64,000 bases of DNA from Dipteronia dyeriana (taxonomy: Eukaryota > Streptophyta > Magnoliopsida > Sapindales > Sapindaceae): positions 59,372,597-59,436,596 of the forward strand of contig CM065303.1 in the NCBI GenBank assembly GCA_032871835.1, in the 5' to 3' direction. Shown one piece after another: positions 37,145-48,000 of this stretch. Positions within the stretch are counted from its first letter, which is position 1. The number at the start of each line of letters is the position of its first letter. The notes under the pieces are model-generated. The model was not told the DNA's origin. It made no database searches and saw only the letters and a program-made list of their open reading frames with translations. A program made the position numbers and the translations under genes.

Positions 37145-38430
37145 TGACAAGACCCACCCCGATTCCTCTCTTGAGTACGTGGGAGGCCCTGTGGACTGTA
37201 CTTTTTACTAACATGATAAAAGAATTTCGACTAAAATTTCATATAAAATACTTGCTTTTAAACATAAAAAGAATATAAGGAAAATATTGGAAAATATTGG
37301 AGAGTACAAAATGTACATAACTGTAAGATTTTCGTTTATTACAAAAAAAATGTCAAAATCTCGACCAGACAAAATCCGACCACTTTTTTTAAAGTAAAAT
37401 GACTAGAAATCCGAGTAGGCCGAGTAAGAAATCCGAGTAAGCTGAGTAGGTAAAACCGAACATGGCCGAGTAAGAAATCCGACCATGCCGACCATGCCAA
37501 CCACACATCTCAAAATATGTACATGAAAATTAAAATGCATGACTCTTGCACTTCATGATGTCATCGAGTGGCCCACCTCAAAACTTCAGAGTCCGCAGAA
37601 CCGAGCAGCTACCTGAAAAAATATTTTTAAAGTAAAAGGATGAGCGCTAACGCCCAGTGAGTGAATGAAAAACTTTTAAAAATATAAGTTTTCTTCTGAA
37701 CAATCTTTTCCATATGCATCAGATTTAACAAACTAAATATTACTGTATCTTGTCAAATAATCCCATAAACATAACATAATTGAGTAGTTGAAGATAATAT
37801 ATCTACAATCACATTTAATAAACTGATGCACAATTCTTTTCTGATCAAGAACAATATAATTTATAAAATCTTAATCTGCACCAAATTAGTACCTAGGAAG
37901 ATCTTCAATACGTAAGTCGAATTACTTCGTGCATACGCAGAGTCGGGAATAACTTCTGTCATACACGTGCAGAGCGACTCAATACTCTTTTAACTTCTGT
38001 CGTACACGTGCAAGCAATTAATTTTAAGCATAAAACTGTAAACTTTTGAGTTAAAAAATAAAACTGAAAACTTTCACTTTCAACTTAGACGTCAAGCTTA
38101 ATTCAGACCAAGTATGCTAGGTTCCTCTACTTCATCTTCTTTCTCTAACAATCGCACAAAAACCAAATTAGAATCTGTTGAATTCAAGAAGAAATCAACC
38201 AAAATCTAAAAATCACATGATGCCCCACTGACTTCTTTTCCCTTGTCTTCCTTCTCTTTCCTTCTACTCGATTCCACTGCTTTCTAACTGATATCATGTT
38301 TATCCTTCAATATATATAGGTATGGATAGACACAACTGAAGTTGTGAGCTAGTTAACTAAGCTCATAACTATCTGTCAACCAGACAAACTACAAATGCTT
38401 ACTCACCTAATCACTTTTCATTCACGTTTA

Positions 38431-38464
<34 letters not shown>

Positions 38465-38510
38465 TCTCAAGTTGGGCATTTTGTTGGGCCTGAATGGTTT
38501 GGGTGTTACA
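37145..38510. mobile_element. S3: solo-LTR-like element
   Basis: TGACAAGACC...GGGTGTTACA with perfect 5-bp duplications TTTTG (37140-37144 and 38511-38515). A1 (about 16110) shows the empty equivalent site. It is 1366 bp and non-coding. Inside are ATCCGAGTA words and two related ACTTCTGTCRTACACGTGC segments (37940-38010). Superfamily not assigned. Confidence 0.8.
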
Positions 38511-39938
38511 TTTTGTGTGTGGTCTTACACATTTTTGCATTTAGAATATTTATTCATATTCACATAGACTTTAATTCTCTTCAATGACTCAAAGTCTTGT
38601 GGCTACATGTGGTAGTTGCATAAGCAAGAGAAGTATTGCGACCAAGGGTTGGTTGCCAAGTATTTTGTCAAGACTCACTACTGGAGGCTTACGGGTAGGG
38701 TAAATTGTGTTACGAATCTTGAAGTGTGACTAGGTTGTCATTTTAGGTTGTAAACAATTATTCAAGTAGTGGAGCTCGGTGACTAAGTGGCTAGTCCCGT
38801 GGATTTTTTATTGTTGAAGGCTTCCCACGTAAAAATCAAGTGTCCTTTTTAATTATGCACTTTTCATTTGATTTTTGTTGATTGTTTGTTTGGGTTAATT
38901 GTGATTAATATTGACTAATCAAAAAAGGTTAAAAGTAATTGATTAACAACCCATTCACCCATCTCTAGGTTGTATTAGACACACTCCATGTATTTTCACG
39001 TACTTTCATGCCTATTTCTAGTTTTTCATAAAGTGCACATAATCCATACATTTCATATGTTACATGCATCATTTGTATGATATCATTTGTTTGGATTACA
39101 TACTAGAAAAATATACATTGTGTGCTTATTTATCATTTCTAGTATTCATATGATATTTTGATCACATATTCTATGTTGTATATGTATGCATTTGTATATA
39201 TTTGATCGCGTTTAGGAAGTCCTTGAAAAAGGCATGAAGTCTTGATTAGGATCGGGATGATCCAGATAGTTAAGCAGTAAGTCTTGACTAGGATTGATAT
39301 GATCCAGATAGCTGAGCAATGAAACTTTCTAGAGACATCTGTATTATGTGGATTGGTCACTTTTGAGGGTGTATTTTTATCGAACTAGTGAAATGTGGTG
39401 TTGCCGATGGTTGTGGCATCAACCCATGGATGTTTCCTCTTCGGATAATTTACCAATTAAAAATAATATGTCAAATGTCTCTACCTCTTTTATATTTATA
39501 TATGTTTGTTTGTATCTTGTTTAGATCATCATTTCTTCATACCTTGTAAACAAGATCTTTATAAAGTTTGAAATGCAAACACTATTTTGATCAAAATTGT
39601 ATATATATATCATTTATGTTTGTAAATTGACTTATTTATATATAGTTATTCATTCATTTATATTTGTGTATATTGAACATATATATTAATACAAGTGTCA
39701 GTTGATTTTAGTTTTAGTTTGATTCATTCTCTTGCAAATAGTAGACTTTAATGTTTAATTGAATATGTTTTTCATTAAAGTCTACATATGCTTACATATC
39801 TTTCAAGTGATGTGATTCTAGCTATCTAGCGGGACAAACTCTTGTTTGTTCTAAGGGAATGAAAATAGGTTTAAAAACCTATTCACCCCCTTAAGGTTAG
39901 CTTTTGACAATTTAATCGTGTTTGTATATTTAAGTTTT

Positions 39939-40818
39939 AGTTACACATGATTACAATCAAGAAGAAGAGGTAAGAGATAAGGAAATCACCCATGAGACTC
40001 CTACTTTAAGTTTGAGCCCTTCTTGCTCCTTGCTTGAATCTTGATGTAAAGATTAGAATGGAAAGTAACAAAGGAAGGATGCGTAGAAGGTGGGTAGAGA
40101 GGAATGATTTTGGGGAAGTAGTCTATATTCATATTGTTGAGCTTGGTGGAAAAGAAAAATTCAAGGTGAGAAATGGATGATGATGAAATTTGGGTAGAAA
40201 TGGATCTTTTTTGTATTTTTCTCTTTCTCGTTTGAAAATAAATGAGAAAGAATTTATAAGGTTCTAAGATGATGTCTTGCAACCGTTAGATTCACATCAC
40301 TAATGCGAAGTGTGTCGCGACTCGATTGTTGCGGTTTGGACTGGCCGATAAAAAATCGTGACAGACGGTTATACGGTCTTCGATCTGATTGTCGTGATTG
40401 ACCTTAAAAAAATTTATTCCAATTTTGTTCTTACTTAAAAATACTCGTTACGAGAAGATAGATAGAAACTGGATTCCGTTACGGAGTTACCATTCCGTCA
40501 CTTATTGACAATTAAAGAGAGTTTAGGGGTAAATCGCAAACTCACGAATAGTTAGCGGAAATTGGTGCTGTTAACCCTACAAAAAATAAAAAAATTTCAT
40601 AAATTTTAAACCAACCAAAAGTCGCCAAATATCAAAAGAAAGGCCCGCGCTGGTCACTTTCTTCAAGGTCCGCCATTTCTCTTCTGCCCAATTTTCGCAT
40701 TTTACGTTCAGATACCCAAAACTACACCCTGTCTCTCTAGGGTTTCCTTTTTCTGCAATAAAACCCATGAAATGAAATTATGTTTAAATCAAAATTATAA
40801 TTAAAGAAGATAAAATTA
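39939..40818 (+). promoter_or_regulatory. Upstream region of the CHR19-like gene
   Basis: Unique-looking sequence between E1 and the start codon. 40620-40760 is richer in GC and CT (TCTCTAGGGTTTCC at 40733), as common in plant 5' leaders and the telobox-like AGGGTTT. No confident TATA box. The retrotransposon ends about 885 bp before the ATG. Confidence 0.45.
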
Positions 40819-41992
40819 ATGAAGCGCGAGTTCGTCGAGATCTCCGACGATGAGTGGGAGAATCACTCCTTCAAGCCCTCTCGAGTCCTCAAAATCAAAA
40901 TAACCGGTTCAGAAACCCCTCCTCCTCCCATCGAATCCTTCACTTACAATAAGTCCGACAATTTCGCCAAGAATTCAGAGGAGAATCTCGAGGATGATGA
41001 TGTGGAGGAGGTCGGCCACACTACGTTCGCGACCAATCGCGGCGGCCGTCGATTCGTGGTCGAAGACGAGGAGGAGAGTGAGAGAGATGAGGAGATTTAT
41101 GAAATAAAATCTTCATCCAGTGAAGAGGAGTTGTTTGATGATGGTGACGATGATGTGGTTGGAAAAGCACTGCAGAAATGCTCGAAGATTTCGGTGGAGC
41201 TCAAGAGAGAGTTGTATGGCACTTCCGTCGCCGCTTGTGATCGCTACGCGGAGGTCGAAGCTTCTTCTGTCAGGATTGTGACTCAGGTACTGAATGTTTT
41301 CATTTTTATCAAAACTATTTGTGCATTGGTTGCTATGATTTTGAAGTTAGTAGTTAGTATCCCAGTTTGGTGGATCATTTGATCGACGAGGAAACTGAGG
41401 AAATTAACATACTTAAATATTTGAATAGGTGTTAGATAATGACAGAGACTGGGATTTTCTTTAACAACTGGATTGTGTGCCGTACTTCAATATAGTCATT
41501 TTATGTTTACCAGGTGCTCAAAGATTTAAATAAAATTTTTGCTTGAGCTAAGTTCAGTGATTGTATTAGGCATTGCTGAGTTGGTGCCTGTATTTGTAAG
41601 TTTTCAGGTCTTTGTATTAGGAAAATTGTGGGATTTATGAATGTCATTTTTTTTTTTGCCTATGTCGTGTATTATTATTTTTATAATTATTAAATATTAA
41701 TTATTATTATTTTCAACTGTGTTGCAGAATGATATTGACGAAGCATGTGGGGCTGAGGATTCGAATTTTCAGCCAGTTCTTAAGCCATATCAGCTGGTCG
41801 GTGTTAACTTTCTTCTTTTGTTGTATCGCAAGGGTATCGGAGGAGGTAATTTTTCTATTTTCTGTCATTGGTATGGCACTACATACTACAAAGTATTTCA
41901 CTTATTATGCCATATTATTACAGTTTTACCTCTATAAAAAAAATTGAAGTTCATTATACTGATTGATTTAAGATAAGAGAATTTTCCTTTTC

Positions 41993-42030
<38 letters not shown>

Positions 42031-45000
42031 TATATGTTTTTCAAACGATGCTCAAGTAAGTTTTTCAATATTCTCAGTTCACCTTGACTGTCTCAGTCCT
42101 TCTGTAATCATTATAGATAGGAAAAATCCAGTCAGCAGAAGTAGGCTATAGTGTAAAAAAGAAGGCGGCTTTCTCAGGCGTCTTAGTTAACAGCTGTTGC
42201 ACGCTTTCACCTTTATAAAGTGCGAAGTGTTAAGTGATAGTTTCCATTAATGAAGAAAGGTTGGGGAATTTTCGGTCTGGTTATCCAAAATAAAAAAAAA
42301 AGCGCTTATGCTGATGCAAGGAGCATCAGCATGTTTCTATATCATGAAAATTGAAGTGATTTTAATACAAAGATATGATCTTTAAATTCAAGGAAAAATT
42401 GTACTTTTAGTGATTTGGATAAGCTGACTTGTAAATTTAAAGGTCTCGTAGTTAGGGATGTTAAAAAACCCGACTTCTTGGGGACCTTGCCCCACATGTT
42501 TCTATATCATGACCATTGAAGTGATTCTAATGTAAAGATTTGTTTGAAATTGGTCTTTAAATTCAGAGAAAAAAGTGTACTTTTAGTGATTTGGATAAGG
42601 TGACTTATAAATTTAAAGGTCTCGCAGTTAGGGTTGTCAAAAAACCCGACTCCAAGGGGACCTTGCTCCTCCCCACCCTATATTAGGTGGGGTTAAACCA
42701 AAACAAATTGGTTCAGGGCGGGTTCCAGGTTGATTTCATAAACCCCGTTTTAGAAACGAGACGAGTGCAGGGTTAGTTGTCACAACCCCGCCCCGACCCC
42801 GACCCGCTTACTATTTATTTATTAATAACAATATAACATTAATATTTAATTAATAACAAATTAATATATTTTTTTAATTAATGAAATAAAATATATTTTA
42901 TTGAGTTATAAAAATTTATATATAAACTATAAAGTTTATAAGAACGTGAATTTATAAACTATCTAGGATTGAGCAGCTTGTAACTTTTTTGTGATTTTCA
43001 CAATTTTCTTTTCTTATTGTTTTATTATTTTTGTGGATTTAATCTATAGTCAATTATGAGCATTTAAATTTTAAACTATATTTTGCGCGTTGGTATTGAG
43101 CTTATTCAAAATATAATAATTAATTTTATAAAAAAACAATTATTAAATATACAAAAATGTGTAATATCCATATAAAAAAAACTTGGTGGAGGTAGACTAG
43201 TGGATGGGTGTAGTGGGGTGGGGTGAGGCGGGGTCGGGGCCACCTACCCTAGAATTTCCCCAACCCCTACCCGACCTTCAATTATTAGGGTTAGGGCTGG
43301 TTTGGGGAGAAATAATTTCGTTCAGGTTTGGGTTGGGAATTCCTATCCCCTCCCCATCGACATCCGTAGTTGCAGTCTGAATTTGGTGGACGATATTGAA
43401 TCGGGATTGACTCTACAGAGCTTATTAGCAAATTTCTCTTGAGGTTTAGAGCTTGGGTTTCAATGATTAAAAATAAAATAAAATAAATGACAATTTTTCT
43501 GCTGAAATAGGATCTTATTTTTGGGTTTGTGTAGTTAAAGCCTAAAGGTTAGTTATCATCAGCTATGTACTGTTTCTGGGTTTATATTTTTGTATGCTAA
43601 ATAAGGGGGTGCTTGTGCTTCTAAGGGTAATTGTGGCTCACTGATGATTGCATATGTGTTTTCTCAATTGTCTTGGGTCTAGTTTTAATTTTTCTTCTCA
43701 TCTTATGAAGTGCAATGTATTATAAGCTACTATGCAAGCTCTTTTGGATGGTGTGCATATTTGTGTTCTTTCAAATTATTTTGAAAACCAATTGCTAACA
43801 CTTAGTAATATATTTCTAGAAGCTTTTACCCAGTCTCTACGTCTGAAACGCAACAATACTTCTCATTATGTCAAACAAATCATATGACAAATGTCTTTTG
43901 TAGATCCCAAGTGTGAAGGCAGATTGTCTTTCTTAGAGTGGCCGAAGACATTTTTAGTGTTGAAATCTGAAAATAAAAATTCGTAATGCCAAAAGAAGAG
44001 AAATTGTTACTTATTCATTCATGAAGTTCTAATATTGAAATTTTGTTGTTTTAATTAAAATTCCAATACGCTATTTTTCATGCATCTTTGATGCCTTGGA
44101 TAATTTTCAAGGAAAAAAGAAAACAGTCATGACACAAATGGTTCTTCTAATTGGAGATGTTTTATATATTATAATGTTATATCTTGCTTATTGTTGACAT
44201 CATCATATTGCTGGTCTCTTATCTCCCTAAAAAACATTGATATAGTTTCATTATTAGTTATACAAGCATATGTTTTGGATATTAGGTCTAGTTTGAAACG
44301 ATCACTGATGACTTATATTTTCAACCAATGCAGCCATATTGGCAGATGAGATGGGTCTTGGGAAGACCATTCAGGTGGTGTTGAGCTCTATAATTTCTCC
44401 AATGATACGGTATTAATTTAATTTTCAGTCTTTTTTATGTCGTCAGAGTAATGATGCTGTTTTTAACAGGCTATTACATATTTAATGTTGCTGAAGCACT
44501 TGAACAATGATCCTGGTCCCCATTTAATTGTCTGTCCTGCCTCTGTCCTGGAAAATTGGGAAAGAGAACTTAAGAAGTGGTGTCCATCATTTTCCGTGCT
44601 TCTGTATCATGGGACTACCCGAACAGCCTATTCAAAAGAGTTGAACTCTTTGGCCAAAGCTGGATTACCACCTCCGTTTAATGTGGTTCTCGTGTGTTAT
44701 TCTCTTTTCGAACGCCACAGGTGTGTTTATTGTGGATCAAGGAATTATCCCTGTGATCATAGTTTGCTTAAATGTTAATTCTTATTATTGATGGCACTGA
44801 CAGTGTGCAGCAGAAAGATGACCGTAAAATTCTGAAAAGATGGCGCTGGAGCTGTGTGTTGATGGATGAGGCCCATGCTTTAAAGGATAAAAACAGCTAT
44901 AGGTGGAAAAATCTAATGTCTGTTGCTCGAAATGCAAACCAGCGTCTAATGCTGACAGGGACTCCATTACAAAATGATTTACATGTACTTTTATTACTCT

Positions 45001-48000
45001 TCTCCTTCTCTATCTTTATTTGTTTTTCCTTACTTTCTAATTGAAAGAATGCTCACATTTGAATTGCTTTAGTGCATGCTAATGAACTGAAGGCATGATT
45101 GGTGCATCACATTGTATTGTCTTGGATTAGATTGGACTGGATTGGATTATATTGAATTTTAGTTTGCTAGTACGTACGATCATGTGTTTGGTGATATGTT
45201 GTACTAGAATGTAATAAGTTACATGGTGTTTGGTGCATTGGTTTTGCATTGTATTACATTTTTACAAAAAATAAAAAATTACAAAATTTAAAACAAAAAT
45301 GATATAAAAATATGTTTGTTATTTTAAAATTTTAAAATATTAAAAAACAATATTATCCATAATTAATAAACTAAATAATATATAAAATCAATATTCATAA
45401 TTATTATTTTTATTTTCATATATTCTTTTTTGTTGTGATGTGATCAGAATTTTTAATTAACAAAAGTTTTCATTATAGATTGAATTTTGTTGTGAAAAAA
45501 AAATCAGTCGTGATACAGCATATATTCTAGTGCGGCAGTGGCTGTACTAGAGGAACTGTTTGCATTAGTTAATACAATACCAAGTGGCTGCCCAAACACC
45601 TGAGTTGCATTATTTTTAATGCATTTAAACTTTCTTGTACAATAAAATGCGGAGGAACAAACACGTCCTGATGGGGTTGTTGAGGTGCTGAGGCACTAAG
45701 AAAAAGCCTTGAGGCTTAAGCCTCAAGGTGATTCTGTGAAACCTAAGCCTCGGTTACTTGAGGCGTGTAAGCCTTGAGGCTTAACCGAGGCTTAAGTAGG
45801 GTTTTTTGGACCTTTTATATGGGAACATAATAAGGTAGTTCTTAGTTAAGATAAGTTGATAATTATCTTCCGTTACAAAGCTATCTTTATCAACTAGACA
45901 AACACACTTGTCTTCCTTTCGCTTTTTCAGTATATTTGTTTTTCTCTGTAGTTTGAAATTTCGTTGCTGTAATAAGTTCATTTGACCAGCGGCAAAGATG
46001 TTAATGTATAGTAAAATCTACTAGTTACTAGTTTTTAGAATTAAGTGAGTAGTTTACTTTATAATCTAATGTAATTTGGTTAGTTTTGCTTTAAAATGCA
46101 GTGGCATCTAAAATTACTCTTTTTTTTTTGAATAATCTGCATCTGGAGACTTCATCATATACCTATTCTTTATTGAGTTAATTGTAATTTCTTTGTTTTT
46201 GACTTGAGTTATCATTGCAGGAGCTCTGGTCGTTGTTGGAGTTCATGATGCCTGATCTTTTTGTTACCGAGGATGTAGATTTGAAGAAGCTACTAATTGC
46301 TGAAGATAGAGATTTAACTGGTCGATTTAAGTCGATTCTGGGACCATTTATCTTGAGGCGCTTGAAGTCTGATGTAATGCAGCAACTTGTCCAGAAGATA
46401 CAGCGGGTTTGTTTGATGCTTACTTTAGGGTTCTGTTAAGATTCTGAATTTTCTTATTTTTTTCCGTTGGAATTTCAATTTTTTAATTTCCTTCCCATAA
46501 TCTGTATTAGCTAAGTGCTAATTAAAGTTTCTGCAGGTTGAACATGTTATAATGGGAATGCAGCAGGAAGATGCTTACAAAGAAGCTATAGAAGAGTACC
46601 GGGCAGTGTCACGAGCTCGTATTGCTAAGCTCTCTGAGACTGACTTGACTAGTATTGCTGGAGCTCTTCCTCAACGTCAGATTTCAAACTATTTTGTTCA
46701 GTTCCGTAAGGTGTCGCACATTTATATTACATTTTCCACTATACAATCTATATCATTTGGGTTTTGTCCTGTGGTTATTTAACCAGTTTACTAGAACTTT
46801 ATGCTTATCTAGATTGCAAATCATCCATTACTAGTGAGGCGAATTTACAGCAATGAGGATGTTGGTCGCATTGCTAAAAGGTTACATCCGATGGGTGCGT
46901 TCGGCTTTGAATGTACTTTGGACCGAGTGATAGAAGAACTTAAGAGTTACAACGACTTTAATATTCACCAGGTAGTTCTTTATTTTGGAGTTTAATCTTG
47001 TTAATTTTACAGATGGTCTCTTATTCAAGTTAGATCCAAACTTTGGAAGATTATTGTTTGATTCATGGTGCATTATCTTTTTGTTTTTTCTTTTCCTTGA
47101 TGTTGAAAATCGGTAATTGGTACATTATGTGCTAGCTTATTCTAGAACCCTGATGCTTTGTACAATATCATACTTTTTGTAAATGAAATTTCTAATGTGG
47201 TGCACAAAATGAGATAAATGCATTAGTTAGTAGGAGAATGTTGGTGTCTCAGATGATTTTTGGAAGTCGGAGTCTCAGACAAGTTTTGGAAATCTGGAGT
47301 CTCAGAAAAGTCTGGTTTAGGCATGCTGCTGAAAATAACATCTTGTTTAAATAGTGTTAATTAATGTATAAAGTTGCCTCTCTCAAAAAGTGCATGTATG
47401 CATAAAGCAGCCTGTCTCTCAAAGAGTGCATGTGTGTTTTAAATGGATGGTTGAGAGTTCAATAAAAGCTTTTGGTTTCATGAATAATGACAATATCTGG
47501 TTTGGCATTCTTATTTAGTAACTCGTTTTCCCCCAGTCCTTTAACCCTCTGACATTCCAAGAGAGAATCTTCATGATAAATTGGTGTCATCCCCAATGCT
47601 GTTATGCTCTGCCCGGTATTCTCAAAATTGATCCCGACTTTAGATTGTTCAATTCCCTTTGGCCCTTGGTTCCCCACTTTTTGCATGGATATCCTTGGTT
47701 ATTTCTTTTTTGTGGAACTAGGCACAAGCCACAGGTTTGCAGAATATCCCCATAAGTTTTCCACCGTTCAACATTAAAATGATTAGGATTATCTGAAGGC
47801 CGCCCTTCTCCCACCCTACTAGCCAATCCCTCTCTAATGGTTCTATCATCTTTACCACTCACTTGGTTTGGGTTCCTCAAGCTGTTGTTCTTGCGTCCTT
47901 CGACTTTTTCCCTTCATGCTTGCCTACCAACTGAGATTCATGTCAAAATTTTCCATTGGTGTCTTTTGTCCCTCAAAGAGTTGGAAAATGTTGAAATATT

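Larger units (their letters stand above)
29776..38998 (+). mobile_element. A2: family A solo LTR, split by E2 and S3
   Basis: TGTAAGTACC...TATTTTCA, flanked by TGTAC (29771-29775) and CGTAC (38999-39003). The intact site is in the E1 5' LTR at 14572-14576. Own parts are 29776-31199, roughly 36756-37144 and 38516-38998. The TATA box is at 30943-30949 (CTATAAATT). The right part (38516-38998) matches 16060-16605 of A1. Confidence 0.75.
12650..39933 (+). mobile_element. E1: decayed, non-autonomous SIRE-like copia element with nested insertions
   Basis: 5' LTR pieces at 12650-14700, 16611-17262 and 21206-21439 align in order with 3' LTR pieces at 28106-29775 and 39004-39933. After removing insertions the LTRs are about 2.7 and 2.6 kb. 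The inside (21440-28105) has a methionine-tRNA-type primer site, a gag-like region with a zinc knuckle, a coiled-coil plus second zinc knuckle as at the start of Sirevirus pol, then a reading frame of the plant transposon-protein type. No protease, integrase, reverse transcriptase or RNase H was found. Later insertions: A1, T1 (with N and a MITE), T2, A2 (with E2 and S3) and a small MITE. Confidence 0.75.
28106..39933 (+). repeat. 3' LTR of E1, split by A2
   Basis: Own segments are 28106-29775 (TGTTAGGTTTTTGAG start) and 39004-39933 (TATATTTAA end, one change from the 5' LTR's TTTCA). The GC-rich block is at 28785-28890 and a TATA-like AAAATAAAT at 28955-28963. Confidence 0.8.
41846..44333 (+). 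other. Intron 2 of CHR19 (2.5 kb), repeat-bearing
   Basis: Donor GGAG/GTAATT, acceptor AATGCAG/CC. Holds (TA)n at 41996-42027, a tandem duplication at 42331-42670 and a GC-rich MITE at 42629-43368. 43369-44333 has nothing recognised. Confidence 0.85.

Noticed and set aside
12641..39938. Exact target duplication for E1 as a whole
   Set aside because: GATTT and GTTTT agree at only four of five bases, so it is not claimed as proven.
40001..40282. 93-residue minus-strand open frame upstream of CHR19
   Set aside because: No domain and low-complexity composition. A plus-strand phrase in the same place is equally unsupported.
41719..41947. Two overlapping frames continuing past exon 2 of CHR19
   Set aside because: They read through the donor site into intron 2; the spliced frame is supported by the conserved Walker A exon at 44334.
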